Shown piece after piece: positions 47,303 through 55,446 of a stretch of 64,000 nt of DNA. The stretch covers positions 62,001 through 126,000 of the forward strand of contig NZ_FNPK01000007.1 in the NCBI RefSeq assembly GCF_900107285.1. The letters run 5' to 3'. The notes below the pieces were generated by a model. The model did no database searches and had not been told where the DNA came from. It worked only from the letters and a program-made list of their open reading frames with translations. Origin of the DNA: Acinetobacter kyonggiensis. GTDB taxonomy: Bacteria; Pseudomonadota; Gammaproteobacteria; Pseudomonadales; Moraxellaceae. The number at the start of each line of letters is the position of its first letter. The stretch's first letter is position 1. Made by a program: the position numbers and the translations under genes.

Positions 47303-47818
47303 ATGAGTGTCATTTTACCTGTAGCACAACGTGGAGAAGTCATTTTAACTTTGAAGGCTGCATCAGTTGTAGAGTCGGAATTGAATAGTTCATGGTTAAA
47401 TGAACTAGCCACAGCCATGCAAGCCACCATGCTTGAACGTAATGGTGTTGGGATTGCAGCTCCGCAAGTGTATGTGTCTAAACGGGTCATTATCGTGGCT
47501 TCACGTCCAAACCCTCGCTATCCCGATGCACCTGAAATGGATGCTGTGGTGATGGTCAATCCTGAAATTTTAGAACAGTCTGAAAGTACCATTTTAGGTG
47601 AAGAAGGCTGTTTAAGTGTGCCTAATGAGCGTGGGCAAGTGGCTCGGTCGGAAATGATTAAGGTGAGATATTTGACGTTACAAGGCGAGTCAGTTGAAGC
47701 CGTATTTCATGGTTTTCCTGCACGGATTGTTCAGCATGAAGTTGATCATTTAGATGGGGTGTTGTTTGTGGAAAAAATGGCTATTTCATTAATAGAATCC
47801 CTCCCAACCTCCCTTTAA
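47303..47818 (+). CDS. def: Peptide deformylase (second-type)
   Basis: This 171-residue metalloenzyme removes the formyl group from nascent N-terminal methionine. All three motifs are present: G48-Q55 (GVGIAAPQ), E101-S105 (EGCLS with metal Cys103), and H145-H149 (HEVDH with two metal histidines and the catalytic Glu146). The C-terminal eight or so residues (IESLPTSL) and the stop codon are encoded by a copy of the palindromic repeat described at 47797, so the natural tail has probably been replaced. The family often ends a little after the HEVDH helix, so activity should be intact. Confidence 0.92.
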   Translation: MSVILPVAQRGEVILTLKAASVVESELNSSWLNELATAMQATMLERNGVGIAAPQVYVSKRVIIVASRPNPRYPDAPEMDAVVMVNPEILEQSESTILGEEGCLSVPNERGQVARSEMIKVRYLTLQGESVEAVFHGFPARIVQHEVDHLDGVLFVEKMAISLIESLPTSL

Positions 47819-47841
47819 AAAAGGGATGGGTTGTCATGTGA
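47797..47841 (+). repeat. Palindromic repeat R1 (forward), at the def 3' end
   Basis: This copy reads AATCCCTCCCAACCTCCC, then TTTAAAAAAGGGATGGG, then TGTCATG. It folds by pairing CCCTTT with AAAGGG-type sequence and supplies the def stop codon. Confidence 0.8.
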
Positions 47842-47939
47842 GTAAATATCTACGTGAACACCTTTCTTTAGCAAAGTAGGGTCGATGGATGATTAATTTC
47901 TGGCTTATAATTTAAAAAAATAATAAGAGCTTATAAATT

Positions 47940-48308
47940 ATGCAACCTTATAACAAGAACTTAAAACTTCCATCGCGTGATTTACGAAGCAATATGACCG
48001 ATGCCGAGCAATGTTTATGGCAAAGATTACGTCGTAAGCAAATTTTAGGACTACAGTTTTATCGACAAAAGCCAATTTTAAATTTTATTGTGGATTTTTA
48101 TTGCCCCGTAGCGAATTTGGTCATTGAGTGCGATGGTGGACAGCACTATACAGACGAAGGTTTGGAGGCAGATCGAGTGCGGGATGAGGCATTGGCTCAG
48201 TTGGGATTAAAAGTTTTGAGGTTTGATAATGGGCAGGTTTTGAATGAAACTGATGCGATGGTAGAGCAGATTTATTATATTGTTAACCTAAGATTAGAAT
48301 CCCCCTAA
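47940..48308 (+). CDS. DUF559 endonuclease-like protein (Vsr/PD-(D/E)xK fold)
   Basis: This 122-residue protein matches the DUF559 pattern: LRSNMTDAEQCLWQRLRRKQILGLQFYRQKPI, then NFIVDFYCPVANLVIECDGGQHY, then RDEALAQLGLKVLRFDN. Candidate catalytic residues are D52, E63, D65 and H69, as in Vsr-like nucleases that nick mismatched or recombining DNA. The gene is bracketed by two copies of the palindromic repeat in the same orientation. Its last codons and stop (LESP-stop) come from the second one. The product is short but complete for the family. The biological role is unknown; association with repeats suggests a mobile unit. Confidence 0.85.
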   Translation: MQPYNKNLKLPSRDLRSNMTDAEQCLWQRLRRKQILGLQFYRQKPILNFIVDFYCPVANLVIECDGGQHYTDEGLEADRVRDEALAQLGLKVLRFDNGQVLNETDAMVEQIYYIVNLRLESP

Positions 48309-48340
48309 ATCCCCCTTTTTGTAAGGGGGACTTGTCATGA
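48298..48340 (+). repeat. Palindromic repeat R2 (forward), at the DUF559 3' end
   Basis: This copy reads AATCCCCCTAAATCCCCC, then TTTTTGTAAGGGGGACT, then TGTCATG, in the same orientation as R1. It provides the DUF559 stop codon. Confidence 0.8.
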
Positions 48341-48365
48341 ATTTAATGGTGGTCGTGGATTCGCG

Positions 48366-48408
48366 GAACTCCCTCCTTTTTTAAAGGAGGGTTGGGGAGG
48401 ATTTATTT
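48366..48408 (-). repeat. Palindromic repeat R3 (inverted)
   Basis: On the minus strand it reads AATCCTCCCCAACCCTCC followed by TTTAAAAAAGGAGGGAG. It is inverted relative to R1 and R2 and overlaps the stop of the frameshifted zinc-finger gene. Confidence 0.8.
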
Positions 48409-49261
48409 AAATATTTTTTCACCAAAAATATTATAGTCATGCATGATTGCCTGAAAAGATTTTGAATCAGCTGCTTTATCTAAATTGCTTATAACAGTTT
48501 CATATACTTTATTGCTTTGATCTTCTGAAATGCCACTGACCTTTACTTGGATTTCTCTAGCCTTATCTTTCATATAACCTAATAAATATTCAGGCATTAC
48601 CAAATTTGATGGTCGTAGAATTCCTTGTTTAAGTGCAACTCTACTAGCTCTCATCTGTTTTGAATATTTTGAACTTATAATACCTATGATTAAGAATGTT
48701 GGTAGTTTCGTGAAAGTATAAATATCTTCATCACCTGAAAGTACATCGATGCCAATACTTCTAAGAAAATAACGATTAATGTTGGATGGAAAATTTAAAT
48801 ATTCAGGTGTTTTTTCTATTTCAGTAAAAGGGAAGATATGCTGTTCATACTGATCTAAATTGGAAGTATTTCCTAAAAGAAAATCTCTTAGATGAGCTTC
48901 AGCTCGATTGGTTTGTTTCAGAAAATAATCAGATTCATCATTAAAGTTATTATTTTGTCGTTTAATGCTTATTAAGGTTCGCCATGATAGTGATGCACAG
49001 AACTTAGAGAGCCATTCTTTGTAAGATGAAATATATAGTTCTTTGTCTAAACTAGGCAAAAATATTTGTTCTGAAAATAGCTTCTCCCATCCTGAAAATA
49101 AAATTTCACAGTTATGACAAAGTAGATATTCTTTAGGAATATCTTGTTGCCTTTTATTCAGTAGCACTGGTTCGTTTCAACCATTTACCTACAAATTTTG
49201 GAATTAAATGGCTTTCTTTTAAATTAGTTTCATCTTGACAAAGAGCACAAATTCCATGCAT
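48403..49261 (-). pseudogene. HNH-like zinc-finger gene broken by a frameshift
   Basis: The reading starts at the ATG at 49261: MHGICALCQDETNLKESHLI, then PKFVGKWLKRTSATE and a stop at 49154-49156. A second frame overlaps from 49167 and runs 254 residues, opening LLNKRQQDIPKEYLLCHNCE and then FSGWEKLFSEQIF. Joined, they give CxxC ... SHLIP ... KEYLLCxxCE, an HNH-type zinc ribbon with both halves kept. A single base change near 49160 would restore one gene of about 285 residues. It may be inactivated, or the parts may be made separately (GTG at 49167). The remaining C-terminal region is unrecognised. The stop abuts repeat R3. Confidence 0.65.
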
Positions 49262-49329
49262 TTACAGACTCATTAAAATATTGAATAGTTTGTTATTTGA
49301 TCTTATAGAAAATATTCGAATGCAACAAT

Positions 49330-49373
49330 AATCCCTCCCAACCTCCCTTTGAAAAAGGGAGGAGCTGTCACGT
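49330..49373 (+). repeat. Palindromic repeat R4 (forward)
   Basis: This copy reads AATCCCTCCCAACCTCCC, then TTTGAAAAAGGGAGGAGC, then TGTCACG. It lies upstream of the zinc-finger gene and faces R5. Confidence 0.8.
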
Positions 49374-49388
49374 AATTCATTTAATCAC

Positions 49389-49446
49389 ATGACATACCCC
49401 TCTTTTTTAAATGAGGTGAGAAGCATTGCTTCGCAAGAGGGGGATT
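49389..49446 (-). repeat. Palindromic repeat R5 (inverted, diverged)
   Basis: On the minus strand it begins GAATCCCCCTC and ends TTAAAAAAGAGGGGTATGTCATG. It has an 18-base central insert that itself contains a GAAGCAATGCTTC hairpin. Head-to-head with R4. Confidence 0.65.
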
Positions 49447-49461
49447 CAAAAAATTTGCAAT

Positions 49462-49490
49462 AAAAAATCCCCTCAATCGAGGGGATTTTT
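49462..49490 (-). terminator. Terminator downstream of metH
   Basis: The stem TCCCCTC (49468-49474) pairs with GAGGGGA (49479-49485), with an A6 run on the left giving a T6 run on the minus strand. It lies 37 bases past the metH stop. Confidence 0.82.
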
Positions 49491-49523
49491 ACTCCCTTTT
49501 TTATAAAGAAGGGTCAGGGGATT
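49491..49523 (-). repeat. Palindromic repeat R6 (inverted), at the metH 3' end
   Basis: On the minus strand it reads AATCCCCTGACCCTTC followed by TTTATAAAAAAGGGAG. It begins three bases after the metH stop codon. Confidence 0.7.
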
Positions 49524-49526
49524 TAC

Positions 49527-52500
49527 TTAAATATCAATCGAATCATCCAAGTTTGGCATCAACCAACGCTTCGCTTCATCCATAGACCAACCTTTACGCT
49601 CTGCATAACTATCTAACTGATCCTGTGCAATCTTACCGACATTAAAGTATTCAGATTGTGGGTTGCTGTAATAGAAACCACTCACGCTTGAAGGTGGCCA
49701 CATCGCAAAACTTGTGGTTAATTGGGTGCCAATCTTATCGGTAGAACCCAACCAGTCAAATAAAACTGCTTTTTCAGAATGTTCAGGACAAGCAGGGTAA
49801 CCCGGTGCAGGTCGAATCCCGACATACTTTTCTTTAATCAAGTCTTCATTTGACAGTTGCTCAGAGGCTTGGTAGCCCCAGAACTCTTTACGAATACGCT
49901 CATGTAAATGCTCAGCAAAGGCTTCGGCAAAACGGTCACCTAAAGATTGCGCCAAAATAGCAGAATAGTCATCGCCTTTGGCTTTGTATTCATGGGCCAT
50001 TTCTTCTGCACCAAAGATTGATACAGTGAAACCACCGAGGTAATCTTCAAGGTTTGTTTCTTCAGGTGCAATAAAGTCTGCCAATGATAAATTTGGTTTC
50101 TTAGAGACTTTATCTGACTGCTGACGGGTATGTTCAAACTGATGCGTTGCTGTTTGATTTTCATCATAAATGGAAACCGTGTCTGCACCTGTGCGTTTAG
50201 CCGAAGCGATATTAAAGACGGCACGAGCATCAAAACGCTTATTCTCTACAATATCTTTTAACATCAGTTGGGCTTGTTCATACAAATCTGTTGCCGCTTC
50301 ACCGACAATTTCATCGGTCAAGATCGCAGGGAACTTGCCAGCTAAACTCCAAGAAATAAAGAATGGTGTCCAGTCAAAATAGGGCACTAAGGTTTCAAGT
50401 GGATAATTCTTCAGGACTTGGCTGCCGATAAAATTTGGTTGAGGTGGAACATAGTTGTCCCAGTCAACGCTTAAACCATTTTTAATCGATTCTGCATAAG
50501 ACAATTTTGCAGCTTTAGGCTGTTTGTTGGCAATACGCTCACGAACTTTTTCATATTCAGCACGATGCTCTGCAACAAAAGCAGGTTTCATTTCTTTCGA
50601 TAGCAATGTTGTTGCAACACCTACCGCACGTGAAGCATCGGCCACATAAATCACAGCATCATTAGAATATTGCGGATCAATTTTTACCGCAGTATGCGCT
50701 TTAGATGTTGTTGCACCACCAATCAATAGTGGAATATTAAAGCCTTTACGCTGCATTTCTTTGGCAACAAAAACCATTTCATCCAACGATGGTGTGATCA
50801 AACCTGACAGACCAATGATGTCACATTTTTCATCAATGGCCGTTTGTAAGATTTTTTCCGCAGGCACCATTACGCCAAGGTCAACAATGTCATAGCCATT
50901 ACAACCCAGTACAACACCTACAATGTTTTTACCAATGTCATGAACGTCACCTTTTACGGTGGCCATTAGGATTTTACCTTTCGAGTGGCTACCTGATTTT
51001 TCAGCTTCGATGTATGGGTTTAACCATGCTACGGCTTGCTTCATCACACGAGCCGATTTTACCACTTGCGGTAAAAACATTTTACCCGAACCAAATAAGT
51101 CACCAACCACGTTCATGCCATCCATGAGCGGGCCTTCAATTACATCTAAAGGTCGAGTAGATTTTAAACGGGCTTCTTCGGTATCGACATCAATAAATGC
51201 AGTAATACCTTTAACCAACGCATGTTCAAGACGTTTTTCTACAGGTTGATCACGCCATTCTAAGTTTTCAACTTGTTTTTGTGCAGCACTTTGACCACGG
51301 TACTGTTCTGCAACTTCAAGTAGTTTTTCAGTTGCATCCTGACCACTTTCACCTTGATTCAGGTTGCGAACAACATCTTCAACTGCATCTTTGAGTTCTT
51401 TGGGAATATCATCGTAAATTGCCATTTGGCCTGCATTTACAATGCCCATGGTCATGCCTTGTTTAATGGCATAATACAAGAACACCGAGTGAATCGCCTC
51501 ACGTACAGGTTCATTGCCACGGAATGAGAACGATACGTTCGAAACACCACCTGAAATCATGGCATGGGGAAGATTTTGTTTAATCCAACCTGTCGCTTCA
51601 ATGAAATCAACCGCGTAGTTATTGTGTTCTTCAATACCCGTTGCCACAGCAAACACGTTCGGGTCAAAAATGATGTCTTCAGCAGGGAAGCCCACATCAT
51701 TAACCAATACATCATACGAGCGTTTACAGATTTCACGCTTACGTGCCGCAGTATCCGCTTGTCCGGCCTCATCGAAGGCCATGACAATAATAGCAGCACC
51801 GTATTGACGGCATAAACGTGCTTTATGTACAAACTCGTCATAACCTTCTTTTAAGGAAATCGAGTTAACAATCGGTTTGCCTTGTACGCATTTTAAGCCG
51901 GCTTCAATGATTTCCCATTTTGATGAGTCAATCATGATTGGTACTTTGGAAATTTCAGGCTCGGACGCGACTAAATTCAGGAAATGCACCATCGCACCTT
52001 GCGAATCGAGCATGCCTTCATCCATGTTAATGTCGATGACTTGTGCGCCTGCAACCACTTGTTGTAGTGCAACATCAAGTGCTTCAGCAAAATTTTCTTC
52101 ACGAATTAAACGTAGGAATTTTTTTGAACCTGTGACGTTGGTTCGTTCACCGACATTTACAAACAGTGAATCATCATAAATATTAAAAGCTTCTAAACCA
52201 CTTAAACGACAGGCAGGTTTAATCTCTGGGATTTGACGTGGCTTAATATCTTTAACTGCATTGTAAATAGCACGAATATGGTCAGGCGTAGTACCACAGC
52301 AGCCGCCAGTAATATTAATCAAACCACTCATCGCAAATTCTTTTAAAAATGCTGCGGTTTCTTCTGGTGTTTCGTCATAACCACCGAAAGCATTGGGTAA
52401 GCCTGCATTGGGATGGGCTGAAACGAAAGTATCTGCAATATCCGCTACAGTTTTTACATGCGGGCGCATGGCATCTGCACCTAGCGCACAGTTAAAACCT

Positions 52501-53219
52501 ATCGAAAGTAAATCGCCATGACGTACCGAGTTCCAGAATGCTTCAGCAGTTTGACCCGTTAAGGTACGACCTGAAGCATCGGTAATGGTGCCTGAAATCA
52601 TCAGGGGTAATTCACGACCAATTTGATTGAAGACTTCTTTCACGGCAAAAATTGCAGCTTTACAGTTAAGTGTATCGAAAACAGTTTCAATCAGAATGAT
52701 GTCAGAGCCGCCCTCAATTAAGGCATGTGTGGCTTGAATATAATTTTCTTTGAGTTCATCAAAAGTGACATTACGAAAAGCAGGGTCATTTACATTGGGT
52801 GAAATTGAACAGGTACGTGATGTTGGTCCAAGTACACCTGCGACAAAACGAGGTTTATCAGGGGTTGAATATTTTTTACAGGCTTCTTTGGCAATACGTG
52901 CTGCTTCAAAGTTAATCTCATGAACCAAATCTTCCATGTGGTAATCCGACATGGAAACACGCGTACCATTGAAACTATTGGTTTCAATAATGTCTGCACC
53001 TGCATCCAGATAGTCTTCGTGAATACCTTGAATAATATGCGGTTGCGTCAGCACTAAAAGGTCATTATTGCCTTTTAAGTCAGAGGCCCAGTCAGCAAAA
53101 CGCTCACCCCGATAATCTGCTTCTTCTAATTGATGGCGTTGAATCATGGTGCCCATAGCACCATCAATAATCAGGATGCGTTTGGTGAGAAGCTCTTTTA
53201 GGGTGGCAAGCGTGGACAT
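49527..53219 (-). CDS. metH: Cobalamin-dependent methionine synthase
   Basis: This 1230-residue enzyme transfers a methyl group from methyltetrahydrofolate to homocysteine via cobalamin. Domains in order: homocysteine-binding TIM barrel with zinc cysteines around 305 ([14 protein letters not shown]), folate-binding barrel ([28 protein letters not shown]), cobalamin helical cap, B12-binding domain with [15 protein letters not shown] (His near 757 replaces the lower ligand), and C-terminal reactivation domain ([17 protein letters not shown]). The length is close to E. coli MetH (1227). The start at 53219 ([11 protein letters not shown]) is preferred to one 12 codons upstream. Its 3' end carries repeat R6. 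Confidence 0.97.
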   Translation of the reverse strand: MSTLATLKELLTKRILIIDGAMGTMIQRHQLEEADYRGERFADWASDLKGNNDLLVLTQPHIIQGIHEDYLDAGADIIETNSFNGTRVSMSDYHMEDLVHEINFEAARIAKEACKKYSTPDKPRFVAGVLGPTSRTCSISPNVNDPAFRNVTFDELKENYIQATHALIEGGSDIILIETVFDTLNCKAAIFAVKEVFNQIGRELPLMISGTITDASGRTLTGQTAEAFWNSVRHGDLLSIGFNCALGADAMRPHVKTVADIADTFVSAHPNAGLPNAFGGYDETPEETAAFLKEFAMSGLINITGGCCGTTPDHIRAIYNAVKDIKPRQIPEIKPACRLSGLEAFNIYDDSLFVNVGERTNVTGSKKFLRLIREENFAEALDVALQQVVAGAQVIDINMDEGMLDSQGAMVHFLNLVASEPEISKVPIMIDSSKWEIIEAGLKCVQGKPIVNSISLKEGYDEFVHKARLCRQYGAAIIVMAFDEAGQADTAARKREICKRSYDVLVNDVGFPAEDIIFDPNVFAVATGIEEHNNYAVDFIEATGWIKQNLPHAMISGGVSNVSFSFRGNEPVREAIHSVFLYYAIKQGMTMGIVNAGQMAIYDDIPKELKDAVEDVVRNLNQGESGQDATEKLLEVAEQYRGQSAAQKQVENLEWRDQPVEKRLEHALVKGITAFIDVDTEEARLKSTRPLDVIEGPLMDGMNVVGDLFGSGKMFLPQVVKSARVMKQAVAWLNPYIEAEKSGSHSKGKILMATVKGDVHDIGKNIVGVVLGCNGYDIVDLGVMVPAEKILQTAIDEKCDIIGLSGLITPSLDEMVFVAKEMQRKGFNIPLLIGGATTSKAHTAVKIDPQYSNDAVIYVADASRAVGVATTLLSKEMKPAFVAEHRAEYEKVRERIANKQPKAAKLSYAESIKNGLSVDWDNYVPPQPNFIGSQVLKNYPLETLVPYFDWTPFFISWSLAGKFPAILTDEIVGEAATDLYEQAQLMLKDIVENKRFDARAVFNIASAKRTGADTVSIYDENQTATHQFEHTRQQSDKVSKKPNLSLADFIAPEETNLEDYLGGFTVSIFGAEEMAHEYKAKGDDYSAILAQSLGDRFAEAFAEHLHERIRKEFWGYQASEQLSNEDLIKEKYVGIRPAPGYPACPEHSEKAVLFDWLGSTDKIGTQLTTSFAMWPPSSVSGFYYSNPQSEYFNVGKIAQDQLDSYAERKGWSMDEAKRWLMPNLDDSIDI

Positions 53220-53587
53220 AAATAACCCCAATCCGATGGAATACAAAATGGGCATGATTTTAGCAGAATTACACTACATTTGAGGAATATTCAGCCGACT
53301 TAGTAAGACACAGTTTTTAAATAACCCTATTTGTGCTGAATTTTTCATCGAATTGAAATATGGCTCAGCTATGATCTGAGTCCAGATAAGAAAAAAATTG
53401 AGTGATGAACGGAATTAGAAAGATTTTTTATGCAGTGATCCAAATATTTTGAAATATTGCGGCGCAATTTATTTTGAGCTTCAAAGATTGCAAAATGATG
53501 GATTTAAAAGAATTTAGCTTCCTAAAATAAAGCGGGAGTGATTTAAATTAGCTCAATTGTTAAAATTTGGCTTTATATGGCACCTCT

Positions 53588-53605
53588 TTGTCATATAATT
53601 GTCAC
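53588..53605 (+). promoter_or_regulatory. Pho box upstream of the PiT phosphate carrier gene
   Basis: These 18 bases match the PhoB-binding consensus at 16 positions: two TTGTCA-type repeats spaced 11 bases apart by an AT-rich gap. It lies 49 bases before the start codon, consistent with phosphate-starvation control. Confidence 0.78.
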
Positions 53606-53621
53606 AATTAAATTGAACAAT

Positions 53622-53643
53622 AAGGGGATTTTATTATCCCCTT
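53622..53643 (+). promoter_or_regulatory. Hairpin in the phosphate-carrier leader
   Basis: AAGGGGAT (53622-53629) pairs with ATCCCCTT (53636-53643) around a six-base loop, 11 bases before the ATG. The only purine-rich ribosome-site-like sequence near the start is inside this stem. Confidence 0.5.
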
Positions 53644-53654
53644 GAACCGTCTGC

Positions 53655-55274
53655 ATGAATTCTAATATTCCTCCCGTCCAAGATCAGGTGCAATCCGTGC
53701 CACAGAAATCGACGAATGTGCATGTTGCCACACCGAAATTTTTTATGCCGGTGTTTTTAACGGTTATTATTTCTACTTTGGTGTACATCGGCTTTCAACT
53801 TGCAGCTGATTTGTCACATGTTCCAACTTTAAGTTTATATTCCGTTATTCTTTTAGCCACTGCACTTTTGATTGCCTTAGGCTTTGAATTTGTTAATGGT
53901 TTTCATGACACTGCCAATGCGGTTGCTACAGTCATTTATACCAATGCTTTATCTGCACCTGTTGCTGTGATGTGGGCAGGCTTTTGTAATTTTCTTGGTG
54001 TAATGGTTGCAAGTGGTGCTGTTGCTTACGGCATCATTGCTTTATTGCCTGTCGAGTTGATTATGAATGTCAGCTCTGGGGCAGGTTTTGCCATGGTTTT
54101 TGCCATGCTAATCGCCGCTATTCTTTGGAACTTAGGGACTTGGTTCTTGGGTATTCCAGCGTCAAGTTCACATACCTTAATCGGTTCGATTTTAGGTGTG
54201 GGAATTATGAACTACATCTTGCATGCAGGTAGTGGTGCTAGTGGTGTAGATATGGACCAAGTAATGAAAGTCGGCAAAGCCTTGCTGTTTTCACCTTTAA
54301 TTGGTTTTGCTTTTGCTGCGGTCGTATTCTTGTTAGTGAAGAAAGTTTTCAAAAAACAAGTCGAACTTTTTCAACCGCCTGAAGGTAATAAGCCACCACC
54401 GCCTTTAATTCGTGCCATCTTAATTTTTACCTGTACTGGTGTTAGTTTTGCACATGGTTCAAACGATGGTCAAAAAGGTATGGGCTTAATTATGCTCATT
54501 CTGATTGGTGTTGTACCGCTAGCGTATTCGTTGAATAAAAACTTAGATACTCAACATATTCAGTCATTTGATCAATTATCAAATCAAACTGCGGCTGTTA
54601 TGTACGCCAATCACAGCAATATTTCGGATACTCACGCACGTGAAGTTTTGACGTCATACATTCAAACCAAAGAAATGAATAAAGACGTCATTCCTGCTCT
54701 AGCAAGCTTAACGGATCATTTGGGTGATCGTGTGGCTAAGTATCGTGATTTAAAAGATATTCCTGAAGCAGATACATCTATTATTCGCAATGATATGTAT
54801 TTAAGTAGCACTGCATTTAAGCGTTTAGATAAAAATAAACAGTTACCTGCAATGTCGGAAGCACAAAGCAAAGTGGTTAAAGAGTACCGCTCTAACCTAG
54901 ACTCGTTCTTACAATATATTCCGACTTGGGTGAAAGTTGCAGTGGCACTGGCACTTGGTTTAGGCACCATGGTGGGCTGGAAGCGTATTGTGGTGACAGT
55001 CGGTGAGCGTATTGGTAAAAACCATATGACTTATGGTCAGGGCATGTCGGCTGAACTTGTGGCAATGACCACCATTGCAGCGGCAGATGGTTTTGGTATG
55101 CCAGTTTCAACCACACACGTTTTGAACAGTGCGGTTGCGGGTACTATGGTTGCCAATAAATCAGGCTTAAACTTTGCAACAGTGAAAACCATTCTTTCTG
55201 CATGGGTCTTTACTTTACCAGCAACGATTTGTTTATCTGGTGGTTTGTATTGGTTGTTCTTACAGTTTGTTTAA
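53655..55274 (+). CDS. pit: PiT-family inorganic phosphate transporter
   Basis: This 539-residue inner-membrane protein has the two PiT signatures: GFEFVNGFHDTANAVATVIYT (residues about 76-95) and VSFAHGSNDGQKGMGL, plus IPASSSHTLIGS and MPVSTTHVLNSAVAG, the paired inverted repeats of the fold. A hydrophilic central loop of about 120 residues (roughly 290-410) is more extended than in E. coli PitA. PiT proteins co-transport metal-phosphate with protons. The upstream Pho box is notable because classic PitA is not usually phosphate-regulated. A terminator follows 14 bases after the stop. Confidence 0.93.
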   Translation: MNSNIPPVQDQVQSVPQKSTNVHVATPKFFMPVFLTVIISTLVYIGFQLAADLSHVPTLSLYSVILLATALLIALGFEFVNGFHDTANAVATVIYTNALSAPVAVMWAGFCNFLGVMVASGAVAYGIIALLPVELIMNVSSGAGFAMVFAMLIAAILWNLGTWFLGIPASSSHTLIGSILGVGIMNYILHAGSGASGVDMDQVMKVGKALLFSPLIGFAFAAVVFLLVKKVFKKQVELFQPPEGNKPPPPLIRAILIFTCTGVSFAHGSNDGQKGMGLIMLILIGVVPLAYSLNKNLDTQHIQSFDQLSNQTAAVMYANHSNISDTHAREVLTSYIQTKEMNKDVIPALASLTDHLGDRVAKYRDLKDIPEADTSIIRNDMYLSSTAFKRLDKNKQLPAMSEAQSKVVKEYRSNLDSFLQYIPTWVKVAVALALGLGTMVGWKRIVVTVGERIGKNHMTYGQGMSAELVAMTTIAAADGFGMPVSTTHVLNSAVAGTMVANKSGLNFATVKTILSAWVFTLPATICLSGGLYWLFLQFV

Positions 55275-55287
55275 ACAAGCTATATGA

Positions 55288-55318
55288 AATAAAAAACGCT
55301 GCAATTGCAGCGTTTTTT
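55288..55318 (+). terminator. Terminator of the PiT phosphate transporter gene
   Basis: The palindromic stem AACGCTGC (55294-55301) pairs with GCAGCGTT (55306-55313) with A-run and T-run flanks, just after the stop. Confidence 0.85.
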
Positions 55319-55446
55319 ATTGGTTTTTTGATGTGGTCTGACTTTTACAGACGCTTAGAAGAGAGTAGATAAACTACCTATGGTGAATAGTCATCTTGTA
55401 TTAAAGCCAAAACTGAGTTTCAGCTTTAATCGGTTAAAGATAAAAA

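Larger units (their letters stand above)
53220..53654. promoter_or_regulatory. Divergent region between metH and the phosphate carrier gene
   Basis: These 435 bases hold both promoters. The left part has no recognised cobalamin, SAM or SAH riboswitch elements; the right part carries a Pho box (53588-53605) and a hairpin (53622-53643). No gene was seen. Confidence 0.5.

Noticed and set aside
47797..49523. A remnant insertion sequence or prophage to explain the repeats
   Set aside because: No transposase, integrase or phage gene is present and no target-site duplication was seen; the repeats are better described as a small palindromic family.
49940..50233. A 97-codon alternative frame within metH
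   Set aside because: It lies inside the reactivation domain of MetH and shows no ribosome site or recognisable sequence.
53220..53587. A cobalamin or SAM/SAH riboswitch before metH
   Set aside because: The conserved cores of these riboswitches were not found by eye in either strand of the region.
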